64,000 nucleotides of DNA from Desmodus rotundus. Taxonomy: Eukaryota > Chordata > Mammalia > Chiroptera > Phyllostomidae. Positions 55,601 to 63,224 of this stretch are shown in pieces; position 1 is the first letter of the stretch; each line of letters starts with the position of its first letter. Made by a program: the position numbers and the translations under genes. The notes beneath the pieces were generated by a model. The model searched no databases, was not told where the DNA came from, and saw nothing but the letters and a program-made list of their open reading frames with translations. The stretch spans positions 12,933,680 to 12,997,679 of the forward strand of contig NC_071391.1 in assembly GCF_022682495.2 (NCBI RefSeq), given 5' to 3'.

Positions 55601-58600
55601 GCTTAATCTGTCCCTGTTCTTTACTGACCTCCCCTGAAAATACCCACTGAGTATCACCAAACGCTCTGAAGTGGGGCTTGGTGATGCCAGCCTAGCCCTA
55701 CAACTCTACAAGGCTGTGGTTCCGAGCGGCATCCGCCGCGGCCAGGCCCTGCTGGAGAGAAAACGGCACAGAGGCGTGAGAGAGTTGAAGCACTTACTGG
55801 CAAAAGACATGATGCCCCCGAAGCCCTCAGTGCTGTTGTTGGAGATGGTGGAGGTGGGTGAGCTCGCTCGGGAGTCTGACTCCGCGTCTGAGTCGCTTGC
55901 CAGTTTCAGGCTGTTGGGCCGCAGCAGCTTCTGAGCCCTTGAATGCACAGCGGCACCTATGAGCCCCCAGCAGGGGCACCTGACCTTGGGCCTGTGGCCC
56001 GAGGCTACCCTGCAGTTCCCTCCGGGGACAGCAGGACCACAGAGCATTCAGGCTCTCAGGCTTCCTGACTGAGCCTCGCCTGGGGCCCACTGCAGTGAGG
56101 GCCTTCAGTCACCCATCTCGGAGGAGTCCCCAGGCTCTCACCGACTGCCACTGCCATGCTGGCTGAATCGGGGAGTGTAACTTTCCCCCTGGTCATCATC
56201 CTCTTCCTCAGGGGGAAAGCCATACTGGGGCTCGAAGTATGGATTGTCATAGGTGCGCCGGCGCACTGACCCCTCTCCAGTTTCCGCCTGACGCCTGTCC
56301 ACGTTCGGTCTGCCAACGCTGGGAGGCACGGCAGGCGCGGCCTTGGAGATGCCTACTGCCGCCTTGTCACCCATCTCTGTCGAGTCAGCAGGTTCCTGCA
56401 GGCCACAGTAAATGAAAAGTCATCAGCTGGTGCCCAGGGTGCCCTCCCACATTCTCGGTTTGGCAGGGCCAAGCCAGGCCTGTCATATCCCTGTCCTAAC
56501 GAATGTGTGAGAAAGATCTCTGTGACACCCCTGTTCTTTGTCCCCACAAACTACGCGAGGGGGAATCTCAACTAATGGCTGAACAAAGACAGATGACCTC
56601 CTTCTGGGGTCAAAACTACACTGCAGAGGCTCTAGCTGTGGCTGCGGTGGAGAGGAAGAAAGAGAGATTCTGAAGAGAGAAGCCAGTGAAATCAATAGCT
56701 TCATCCCAGTTTTCCTAACAGAGGCCAGGCCCACGTCCCAGCAGTCCTCACGCACAGAGCTGGCTCCGTGGATGACGGTGCTGGGGCTGCTGCTGGCGGT
56801 GGTGCTGGAACTAGAGCGTGGTGGGGGGTTGTCCTGTGAGTTCTCGCTGTCGGGGCCAGGCTCCTCCGCCTCCTTCTGGCTCTGCAGCTCCTCAATCTCC
56901 ACCTCACTGGCATCCCCCAGTGCCGCGTGGGTCAGAGGGTCCACATCTGCCAAAACACGAGGACGGCAGGTACAGACCACACCATCCCAGAACCCCACAG
57001 CCTGCCCGGAGCTGGCCGAGTTTCCCCAGGACACTTACTAGGAGTATCACCGTTGATGTCACATTTCATCATTTCACTGACAAAGTCACCGAGGGAGGAG
57101 TAAGAAGAGCTGGAGTCATCGTAATCCATGCTGTCACTGCCACTGCCGAGGGAGGAGCGCACACACAAAAGGACAATAGGAGGAAGGCACAGGGGAAAGG
57201 ACCAGCTGTCAGCATTAGGGAAAACAGAGGAGCACCCTTAACTCCAGGCCAGGGAACCATGTAAAATAAGGAAGCTAACACACAGCAATCAACCAAAGCA
57301 TAACCAAAGCTTCAGATGCTGGTATCTAACTTCTGTGAGATTTTGCCACCGTGCTGCCTCAGGGCCAGCGAGAGCCTCTGTACTTAAGCCACCGCTCTGC
57401 TGGCAGACGGGACGGCTCACCTGTCATCGGTGGGGTCAGAGTCAGAGTCTCGCTCCGGCGGCACACTCAGCGCCTCGGCCAGCTGGGAGTTGCTGTCGTA
57501 GACGCGATAGTGGATGGGCTGCAGCTGATGAGCGTACCACTTGGGCTTGTCCCCAATCAGGGCCGGGTCAAACATGTCTACCCGAAGAGGAAAAAGGAGA
57601 GAGTTAGTAACGGCGGGGGGGAGGGGGGAGCAAATGATACATAAAGAAAGGTAGGAACAAGTCCAAAGCCAAAGAGGAATGGAAGGGGCAGGCCAAAGAT
57701 GAGGGAGGGAAAAAAGCAAAGGGAAGAGCCGCCAGAGGGACGAAGGCCGAGGGCGGGACAGCAGGCGGGCAGGGGACTCACTGTTGTGAATGCGCTGAAA
57801 GGCATAGTTGGCAGGGTTGAGGATCCATTCCCCAAAGTACTCCACAGCCTGAGTCCTGGCCAATTTCTCAGCAAAAGGAGTCTGCCGGGGACGCGAGGCT
57901 AGAAAGGAGCCCGCTTGGAAAGCCACCACAGGCCGAGGGAAGAGACGCAGGGTACGTGTGTGCATCTGAAAGCCCTGCAGCACGTTGGGGGAGTTGAAGA
58001 AACGGACCATGGCCACTCTGGGGAAGAAGGGGAGGCGAGATAATCCGAGTCCCACACCCTGCGGAGCGAGGGCTCCTACGACCCGGCGTCTCAGACCCCC
58101 TCCCAAAGCCATCAGTGAGCCAGCTTCCAACACCAAGTGGGGTGGTGTCTGAAAGAGTCTTCAGTCCTCTTCTTCACTCCAGCCCTTAGCTGCCCGAGGG
58201 AATAAAGGACTATTTCTTCTCGGCTTTGACTAAGGTGGCAAATGTAACCCAGCTGTTACACATATTTTATATACGAAGAAACTGGCTCAGGGAAGGAGTC
58301 TGCCCCAAGGTCACTGCAAGCGGAGCCCAGCTGAAGAGCTCGTGACTGTCTAAGCTGCTTGGTGGGTACCTGGTTGCGACATCCACAGAATCGACATCAT
58401 TGCCATAGATGAGTGGGTTGAACTCGGTGGAAGGGGTGGACTGCAGGTCACTAGAAGGCCTTCCCAAGAGCAGGGGGATCTCCTGGCCCTCGTGGAATTT
58501 TTCCAGGTTGAGGATCGGCTGGGTGTTGAGACTCATGCTGGCTAGGGCCTGTGGAGCGACAAGAAATTCCTCACTGAGGGCAGAGTCCCGGGCTGCCGGC

Positions 58601-61600
58601 CCGTCTCATAGCCTGGGAAAGGGCCTGCCTCTTAGAAATAAGAACCCAAATATTTTAGCCTTTAGAAAATAATGTGAATTATGCAGATCTTCGGCTTAAG
58701 CCAACTTGGCTCAGGGCAAGTTGATCAAATTCAGGTCAATAGTTTTCACATTTTTTTAGCCATGAAATCTTGTTTTTCAATTGAAATCTCTGTGGAAACA
58801 TGAACAACTGAATCTTCGGCTTCTTTGAAGGACACAAGGAACCCAGGGCCTCATGTGTTTGGTGCTGGCAATCTGAGTCAACCCCTCGGGAACTCCATGG
58901 GGCACTGTGGAACCACTGGGCTCGGTCAGCGAGCTTCTTCAATGTTACTGAGCATAGATTTCACCGGGGGGTGCCGTTACAATGCAGATTCTGACTCAAG
59001 AGGTCTGGGGTGGTTCTGCACGCCTACCACGCCTGCCCAGGGGAGGCTAGTGCTGCTGGCCCGCAGATCATACTCCGAGCAGCAGAGATAGAAACGCAGG
59101 GTCCGTGAGCCCAAGGACCAACCATAGCTCCTACAGCTCTTCAAAGTACAGTTCCATACACCATACACCAGCCCCTCCACGTCATCAGTCATACCACAGC
59201 AATCACCAGGAATGAAAATAGGCAAAGGAAAAGAGCTACAGAACTTTCTGAACTTGGGAGCCTCGCCAGACTGCAGTAACAAGGTATCATGTTACATCGG
59301 CAGGGGTGAAGCAAGTGAGAGGGATGATAAAAAATGACCCACTTAAATTCATGCAGGGATGATCTAGGTGCTGCTAAGCAACTCAGACTAGAGAGATTCC
59401 CGATGACCCTACAAATGACAGCAGGGATTCCTAGAAGACAGAGTCATCTACTGGTGGTTCTCTATAACCCACACGGCAGGCAAAGGAGTGGGGCCTGGTC
59501 AAGTTTTACCTTCAAATACTGTGTTCAGCATGCAGGGGAAGAAGAAAGTCAATCAATGAAAAATGCATTGAAGGGATTACTCAAAGGAAGGAATTTTTGA
59601 AAAAAGGATTCTACAGGAACCTAGGGATCAATTTAAGAGAAAAACATTAAAAAAGCCAGATTGTCCTCACTCCCTCCTAATAAGGGTGGGAGGATCCAAG
59701 GCCATAAAGAGCAGACGTGACAAAAAGCTGAAAGTGAAGGGTGCTTTACAAAGCATCGGGAGCATCAGAAGGTGAGAGGCTGCATAATCATCAGAGGGAA
59801 TCTGAACAGCCCTTCTGAGGTTCACCCTGCCCCCCGGGGTTACCCCTCCCCTCATGCCCGCCCAAGGCGAGGGCTGTCTACAGGGCGTCTGGCAGGGGAG
59901 CCGCTCCCACGTCCCGCCGGCTGCCTACAGCTGTCCTGCAGCAGCTGCTGCTCCCCTTCCTTTTCTTTGTTCTTCACCCACCTGCTTCAAATGTTTTTTC
60001 AGCTCTAATGATTCTGGTTCTGGCAGGACAGGAAGCACTTCTGCATTGGTGGGGGCAATCACCTGCACCAGAGAAAAGACACAAGGCCATATGACCTTAG
60101 AACTGACTGCTTAGGGGTTTCTCTTACATAAGGGTAAGTGAAAAGACTAGCAGGCTGTAGATACAAGAGTATCATATGTACATGCATACACACATTACAT
60201 ACCAGCATATGAGACATACACACGTGTATATGACATACATACACACCTGAGAGGAAATACACCTGAACGTTGTCGGTGACTCTCTACATAGTAGGATTAT
60301 GTTTTTTATTTCCTTCTTTGTACTTATTTGTACTTTCTACAATTTTTATAATGAACATATAAAAGGGCTTGCTACCGAAGTCTGTATTCACACTACAGAA
60401 TGTTAATATACATTTTCAAAAGTCTGTACTGAAAGACAGTTTCTTGCTAGAAACTACAACTGAAAAAAGCACGTCCAGCCAGCATAACTGCCCTACTGCT
60501 CTGGGATGCGGGGAGAACTTCATTCTGGCAACACTACCTCTTGTCATTCTTGGAGTCCCAAAAAGGGCTTAAAAAAAATAGTCTCAATGCATCACACTGC
60601 AGAGATCACCCCCGCCCCCCCGCCCCCCCCCACACACACCTCAGGACCTTCCTGGGAGTAACCGAGAAAAACAGGACACGGCCCCACTGTAGCCCCACCC
60701 TGGCTCAGCCGAGACCTCACCCTGCTGCTGTCCAGATCCACTAGCCACACGTCATCAGGCATTTTGAAGTCCAGTTTATAGAGGAAGAAGCTGGCGGGGA
60801 CCCCAATGATGTACGGGGTTGGAGCCAACAGCAGCTGTGGGATGGATGGAGAGGGGAAGAGACAAAACCGAGACCTATTGTGACCACTTATCAAAGGCAG
60901 GGTTTTTCTAGATAAAGGAACATTCCCTTTCTCAAAACCCTCGCAGACAGATATAGATGTGTTTCAAAATTTAGAATTTTTCAGATTTTAGAAAAATTTA
61001 TGTAACACCTGCAGTGGTATAGCCAGTAGTAGCCTGGAATCATGAACATTCACTGGGTAAATAAACACCATCAATAGCACGGGCTTTACCACCAGCTTAG
61101 CTGGAGTCGGGTCAGAGTTTTGCAGACAAGTAGCTGGTGACAGGGGACTGGGGACCAGAACTGATTTACAGCTTCCTGGGGCATTGAACCTCCCCCTCCC
61201 CCACCCAGAGCTGGACAGAGTCGGAACACAGAGGTGACAAAGACAGGAGGCACCTCGAGACTCACCTGCTCTGCCGATGCCATGCAGGTGGGCAGCAGGG
61301 GGATAACAGGAAACATATACTCCAGGGGGTAGATCATGGCCACAAATGCCATCACAGACATGGAGAGGGCGTTGTAGTCTCGGGACTGCAGCACCACCTG
61401 CCACGAGTCGTGAGGGTCACTCGACCGCATCGTAAGGTTTATGAGAAAACAGCTTCCAACACAACGATTTCCTTTCTTTCACTTTGCCTGCGGCTCCAGA
61501 CACTTGGTGTCCACCATCATCCCTGCTCTGTACCCCACTCCGCCCGTCCCCTCCCAGTCCAAGATCGGCCACAGTCTTCCCCTGAGTCACTCCCTCTGTT

Positions 61601-63224
61601 CCTTGTTCTTGAGCCCGCAATCCCAGGACCACTCACTGGGACAGAACTACTGATATTCCCGGAGAATCCGGTCAGTATAATTAAAGATAATTAAACTGAA
61701 GGGCAAGCCCTCCGAATACCTCCCACACGATACCACTATCTTAGTTCAACACACACCTACCGAGTAGCTGCTATATTCCTAGCATCATATTACCTCCTGG
61801 AGACAAAAAGATGAAAGAGATACAGTGTCTGTCCTCAAAGAGCTCGTGGCTTGGCCTCTGCCATATTCCAAAGCTTGAGGAAGGTCTAGAAAGCTGGTCC
61901 TCTCACCTTGTGCTCTAACAGGATGCAGGTGAGCACCTGAAGGCAAGCATCCACACCCAGAAGTTCCAAGGGCAGGTGCAGTGGGAAATCCACCAGGCTG
62001 AATCGAGAGGGGTCCGGAAGAGCAAAGGTCAGCGCTTGCTGGAGCTCCTGGGGTAGGACCTCGATGTCTACTCGCTTCTGCCCCAAGACGGGTACTGGGG
62101 AGCGCAGCAATCGATAGATCCAGGCCTCGATCTCCCGAAGGTCGTGCAGAAGGGCACTTGACTTCTCCTCCACTAGCAGTGATCCGGTGAAGATGCGCCA
62201 CATGGTGTCCCTGAGAAGCAGAGAGCGGGAAAAAGACGCCTAAGTACCAGGAGCTGATACCCCACGGCAACCCACCGTAAGCAGGGAGGGTGTATAATAA
62301 TGAAAGTTGGAAGGGCCCACCCTTTGAGCTCAGCTAGGACCTCAGGGTAAGTACAAGAGTGAGGACAAGTATAAAAATGTACTCATGGTCCTGCCCATCA
62401 TGAAGCATCAGCTCCTCAGCACCGATCCAAACACAACTATGGTGGGAGGGCCAACTCAGCAGCAGTCCTTTGCTTAGTAAGGACGAACATAATGTTCTTG
62501 GAAAGGTCTGAAAAACTTCAGGCCTTAGAGAAAATCTCCTGGGCCCCTCACAGACCAATTGCACCTTGTCTCATAAATGCTGCCCCTGCCCCCGCCCCGT
62601 TTCCTGAGCACCACTGGCAAACCGCACCTTTGGATGCCTCGAGGGATGCCCAGTTTCTTGCCCAGCAGTCGCTCGCTACAGCAGTCCACCAGGCGCTTGA
62701 GGGTGTACAGACACTCCCGGAAGGTGGAGAAGAAGGGGTAGTGGCTGAGCACGCAGAGGGACGTCAGAGTGCTGTTGCGGGAACGGCTGCCTGCCTTGGC
62801 CCGGCGTTTTCCCCGAGGAGACTGGTTCACATCAGGGGTGGATTCAGCGCTGGGAGGCTGCAGGGACGAGCTGCTCTCCGAGCCCTCAGTGCCGACCTCT
62901 TCTGAGGCACAGGTGGCCCGGGGTCCTTCCTTCCCACGGGACCCGGCCCCGGCCTCCCCCTTTTCCTTAGGCATTCGCTTCTGGAAGGAGCGGTAGAAGT
63001 TAACACAGATGCCATAACGCGTGACCCCAGTGTCTTTGTCCGTGAGGGTGAAGACAAAAGAGGTGTCATCCCGCAGGCTCATGCGCCGCTGCCGCACACT
63101 CAGACAGCCCTCTGGCTGGCAGAAGAACACGACGTCGGGGGGCAGGGGAAACTCGGCATGGTCCTCCAGTGGGTATCGCCGCAGCAGTTCGGGAGTCTGG
63201 GCCACGCTGTCACTGCTCGGGTGC
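28548..63224 (-). CDS. MADD: MADD / DENN Rab3 exchange factor, all but the first coding exon (5' partial)
   Basis: Thirty-four exons on the minus strand join in frame to 4,881 bases: 1,626 codons plus stop. With the 21 residues expected from the missing exon 2, this gives 1,647, the length I recall for the longest human isoform. The protein is the GDP-GTP exchange factor for Rab3 and Rab27 in vesicle traffic and an adaptor that binds the TNFR1 death domain. Seen in order: the tripartite DENN module (exons 3-10, to about residue 620), long Ser/Glu-rich disordered stretches (exons 10-24), a death-domain-like segment (exons 27-29) and a C-terminal PH-like region (exons 30-35). Residue numbers below assume the 21 missing codons. 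Exon sizes match the known alternative exons 13L, 16, 21, 26 and 34, so exons are numbered as in the human IG20 gene. Introns contain a Ves SINE, a tandem SINE pair, an ORF2-less L1 derivative and a mariner remnant. Confidence 0.97.
28994..29040 (-). CDS. MADD: MADD exon 35
   Basis: 47 bp, residues 1598-1613: [16 protein letters not shown] in the main frame. If exon 34 is skipped it reads FLKLKKW and stops. Donor GTGAGT. Confidence 0.96.
30817..30886 (-). CDS. MADD: MADD exon 34: frame-shifting alternative exon
   Basis: 70 bp, residues 1575-1598: [23 protein letters not shown]. The length is not a multiple of three, so skipping it changes the frame of exon 35 and ends the protein early. Human exon 34 is alternatively spliced in the same way. 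Donor GTAATT. Confidence 0.95.
31385..31565 (-). repeat. MIR SINE fragment in MADD intron 33
   Basis: Reverse MIR: CATGAGCACCTACTAGGAGT, then GGGAATCACGGAGCTGGGCC. Degenerate. Confidence 0.6.
32976..33082 (-). CDS. MADD: MADD exon 33
   Basis: 107 bp, residues 1539-1574: [35 protein letters not shown]. Donor GTAGGT. Confidence 0.97.
33216..33288 (-). CDS. MADD: MADD exon 32
   Basis: 73 bp, residues 1515-1539: [24 protein letters not shown]. Donor GTGAGG. Confidence 0.97.
33292..33317. repeat. (CA)n microsatellite in MADD intron 31
   Basis: About twelve CA units, beginning only a few bases upstream (on the gene strand) of the exon 32 acceptor, so it takes the place of most of the polypyrimidine tract. 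Confidence 0.9.
33556..33720 (-). CDS. MADD: MADD exon 31: PH-like region
   Basis: 165 bp, 55 codons, residues 1460-1514: [40 protein letters not shown]. Donor GTACCC. Confidence 0.97.
34385..34540 (+). repeat. MIR SINE fragment
   Basis: CTCAGCTGTGCCACCTGGGG, then GGTGAAGATTAAATAAGTTA, then TTGCTTAGAACAAAGTCAGG: a fairly complete MIR. Confidence 0.85.
34553..37103 (+). mobile_element. ORF2-less LINE-1 derivative (HAL1-like), dead
   Basis: About 2.55 kb on the + strand, antisense to MADD. It starts with an L1-type 5' end (CTTCTGGTCAAGATGGCGGC), runs through a decayed L1 ORF1 (about 35797-36700; coiled-coil start at 35797-36060, and the typical [20 protein letters not shown] stretch near 36505), then passes straight to a G-rich L1-type 3' UTR and an A-rich tail without any ORF2. 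Possible target-site duplications (TATCATTATGA) lie at 34542-34552 and 37104-37114. Several stops and frameshifts break ORF1, so it makes no protein. Elements of this plan are known as HAL1 (half-L1) and depend on L1 enzymes. Confidence 0.8.
35797..36060 (+). pseudogene. L1 ORF1 fragment
   Basis: An open stretch of 87 codons matching the N-terminal coiled-coil part of L1 ORF1p ([20 protein letters not shown], then heptads of Leu/Ile). It ends at a premature TAA; the RNA-binding part continues downstream in other frames. Not a functional gene. Confidence 0.85.
37180..37690 (+). repeat. LINE-2 3' fragment
   Basis: CACGTCCAAATCTCAACTCA, then the L2 end TGTCCACCCTGTAAGGGCAA, TATGTGCTCCATAAACGTGA. 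Old and diverged. Confidence 0.7.
37860..38510 (+). repeat. Old L1 3' end fragments
   Basis: AAAACTGGTGGAGGGGACTA, TAAATTATGGTACATCCATT and ATTACCTCTGAGATGTGGCA are typical of L1 3' regions; a second 3' piece follows from 38350 (TGCTGCACACCTGAAATTGA). Confidence 0.75.
39170..40170 (+). repeat. Old L1 fragment(s), ORF2 end and 3' UTR
   Basis: TTCCCTTTGACCCAGCAATC, then CACAGTGGGATACTGTGCAG, then AAAGTGGTTATCTCCAAGAG: the standard L1 ORF2 terminus and 3' UTR, heavily mutated. Confidence 0.85.
40332..40439 (-). CDS. MADD: MADD exon 30: PH-like region
   Basis: 108 bp, residues 1424-1459: [36 protein letters not shown]. Donor GTAGGT. Confidence 0.97.
41612..41825 (-). mobile_element. Ves SINE (bat tRNA-derived SINE)
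   Basis: Reversed copy: the tRNA-like head is at 41725-41825 (ending CACACCAGCCAGGGC) and the A-rich tail at the low end. Flanked by TTTTTG-rich target duplications. It lies in MADD intron 29 in the same orientation as the gene. Confidence 0.92.
42470..42580 (-). CDS. MADD: MADD exon 29: death-domain-like end
   Basis: 111 bp, 37 codons, residues 1387-1423: [37 protein letters not shown]. Donor GTAAGC. Confidence 0.97.
43717..43822 (-). CDS. MADD: MADD exon 28: death-domain-like
   Basis: 106 bp, residues 1351-1386: [35 protein letters not shown]. Donor GTAGCG. Confidence 0.97.
43918..44038 (-). CDS. MADD: MADD exon 27: death-domain-like start
   Basis: 121 bp, residues 1311-1351: [20 protein letters not shown] to [11 protein letters not shown]. 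Donor GTATGA. Confidence 0.97.
44259..44321 (-). CDS. MADD: MADD exon 26: 63-bp cassette exon
   Basis: 63 bp, 21 codons ([20 protein letters not shown]), phase 1 to phase 1; in-frame cassette matching alternatively spliced human exon 26. Donor GTAACC is weak. Confidence 0.94.
44608..44716 (-). CDS. MADD: MADD exon 25
   Basis: 109 bp, residues 1254-1290: [20 protein letters not shown], then [15 protein letters not shown]. Donor GTGAGA. Confidence 0.96.
45015..45240 (+). repeat. MIR SINE, nearly full length
   Basis: TTGCAGTGGGAAGAGTACAG, TACTAGCTGTGTGACCTGAG, TTAACAGTGCCTGGCACATG. The best preserved MIR in the window. Confidence 0.9.
46214..46787 (+). mobile_element. Decayed mariner DNA transposon, internally deleted
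   Basis: About 570 bp bounded by inverted repeats of roughly 30 bases (46215-46245 and 46757-46787, sharing CCCAAAAA and CC-GGAATT). The interior keeps the last third of a mariner transposase: the [20 protein letters not shown] segment before a QWKKHLDG motif, ending in HGEHCEGD. The N-terminal two thirds are missing and frameshifts are present, so it is inactive. A full mariner is about 1.3 kb. It sits in MADD intron 24. Bat genomes are unusual among mammals for young DNA transposons. Confidence 0.85.
47206..47424 (+). mobile_element. Ves SINE, first of a tandem pair
   Basis: GCCCTGGCTAGTGTGGCTCA head, then a pyrimidine-rich end and A tail. The 15-base target duplication AAAAAATCCTTAAGA is perfect at 47191-47205 and 47425-47439. 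Confidence 0.93.
47440..47650 (+). mobile_element. Ves SINE, second of a tandem pair
   Basis: TCCTGGCTGGTGTGGCTCAG head directly after the first element's target duplication; its own right duplication (CTTTAAGA, 47651-47658) is a one-mismatch copy of the same site. Same orientation as the first. Confidence 0.92.
47797..47955 (-). CDS. MADD: MADD exon 24
   Basis: 159 bp, 53 codons, residues 1201-1253: [20 protein letters not shown] to [13 protein letters not shown]. Donor GTAAGC. Confidence 0.96.
48252..48335 (-). CDS. MADD: MADD exon 23
   Basis: 84 bp, 28 codons, residues 1173-1200: [28 protein letters not shown]. Donor GTAGGG. Confidence 0.96.
48580..48805 (-). repeat. Old L1 fragment (antisense)
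   Basis: ATTCTCCTATTATTGAATAT and TTTATGTTGTTTCAGGTTTC resemble the antisense of an old L1 ORF2. Low-quality match. Confidence 0.55.
48875..48975 (-). CDS. MADD: MADD exon 22
   Basis: 101 bp, residues 1139-1172: [33 protein letters not shown]. The donor GTTCGT (48874 down) is a poor match to consensus; skipping would break frame. Confidence 0.92.
49944..49997 (-). CDS. MADD: MADD exon 21: 54-bp cassette exon
   Basis: 54 bp, 18 codons ([18 protein letters not shown]), phase 1 to phase 1, so skipping keeps frame. Donor GTAAGG. Human exon 21 is alternatively spliced. Confidence 0.94.
49998..51682 (-). other. MADD: MADD intron 20
   Basis: 1.7 kb between exons 21 and 20. I see no further exon and no clear mobile element in it. 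Confidence 0.7.
51683..51889 (-). CDS. MADD: MADD exon 20: basic/Pro-rich region
   Basis: 207 bp, residues 1052-1121: [20 protein letters not shown] to LDTRSL-like KEEN. Donor GTATGT at 51682. Confidence 0.96.
52201..52351 (-). CDS. MADD: MADD exon 19
   Basis: 151 bp, residues 1002-1052: [20 protein letters not shown] to [15 protein letters not shown]. Donor GTAGGG. Confidence 0.97.
52449..52635 (-). CDS. MADD: MADD exon 18
   Basis: 187 bp, residues 939-1001: [40 protein letters not shown]. Donor GTCAGT at 52448. Confidence 0.96.
53002..53104 (-). CDS. MADD: MADD exon 17
   Basis: 103 bp, residues 905-939: [33 protein letters not shown]. Acceptor TAG, donor GTAATG. Confidence 0.96.
53459..53518 (-). 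CDS. MADD: MADD exon 16: 60-bp cassette exon
   Basis: 60 bp, 20 residues ([20 protein letters not shown]), phase 1 to phase 1, so skipping keeps frame. It matches human exon 16, whose inclusion separates the pro-apoptotic IG20 form from the pro-survival MADD form. Confidence 0.95.
54841..54942 (-). CDS. MADD: MADD exon 15
   Basis: 102 bp, residues 851-885: [33 protein letters not shown]. Donor GTAATG at 54840. Confidence 0.96.
55798..55937 (-). CDS. MADD: MADD exon 14
   Basis: 140 bp, residues 804-851: [31 protein letters not shown]. Donor GTAAGT at 55797. Confidence 0.96.
56142..56395 (-). CDS. MADD: MADD exon 13 (long form, 13L)
   Basis: 254 bp, residues 720-804: [20 protein letters not shown] to [13 protein letters not shown]. 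An in-frame internal donor (GTCAGT starting at 56270) allows a short form ending at 56271, which removes 129 bp or 43 residues; this matches the known 13S/13L choice in human. Confidence 0.95.
56756..56946 (-). CDS. MADD: MADD exon 12: disordered region
   Basis: 191 bp, residues 656-719: [20 protein letters not shown], then the Ser-rich [16 protein letters not shown]. Donor GTGCGT. Confidence 0.96.
57039..57142 (-). CDS. MADD: MADD exon 11: acidic/Ser region
   Basis: 104 bp, residues 621-656: [32 protein letters not shown]. Donor GTAAGT at 57038. Confidence 0.97.
57421..57577 (-). CDS. MADD: MADD exon 10: end of DENN module
   Basis: 157 bp, residues 569-621: [20 protein letters not shown] to the acidic [14 protein letters not shown]. 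Acceptor TAG (57580-57578). Confidence 0.97.
57782..58017 (-). CDS. MADD: MADD exon 9: dDENN
   Basis: 236 bp, residues 490-569: [20 protein letters not shown] to [20 protein letters not shown]. Acceptor CCCAG ends at 58018; an AG two bases on would break frame. Donor GTGAGT. Confidence 0.96.
58370..58548 (-). CDS. MADD: MADD exon 8: dDENN start
   Basis: 179 bp, residues 431-490: [20 protein letters not shown] to [10 protein letters not shown]. Donor GTACCC at 58369. Confidence 0.97.
59982..60062 (-). CDS. MADD: MADD exon 7
   Basis: 81 bp, residues 404-430: [27 protein letters not shown]. Between cDENN and dDENN. Donor GTGGGT. Confidence 0.97.
60605..60635. repeat. C-rich tract in MADD intron 6
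   Basis: Homopolymeric C runs (CCCCGCCCCCCCGCCCCCCC type) followed by a short CA run; could form a G-quadruplex on the opposite, gene-sense strand. Confidence 0.7.
60721..60834 (-). CDS. MADD: MADD exon 6: cDENN
   Basis: 114 bp, residues 366-403: [34 protein letters not shown]. Donor GTGAGG at 60720. Confidence 0.97.
61266..61397 (-). CDS. MADD: MADD exon 5: cDENN
   Basis: 132 bp, 44 codons, residues 322-365: [20 protein letters not shown], then [17 protein letters not shown], the most conserved DENN core. Confidence 0.97.
61907..62210 (-). CDS. MADD: MADD exon 4: cDENN start
   Basis: 304 bp, residues 220-321: [20 protein letters not shown] through [20 protein letters not shown]. Donor GTGAGA at 61906. 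Confidence 0.97.
62628..63224 (-). CDS. MADD: MADD exon 3: uDENN region
   Basis: 597 bp, residues 21-220. Acceptor CAG (63227-63225), donor GTGCGG from 62627. Starts [20 protein letters not shown]; then [20 protein letters not shown], a charged low-complexity insert, and [16 protein letters not shown], typical of DENN proteins. Confidence 0.97.
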
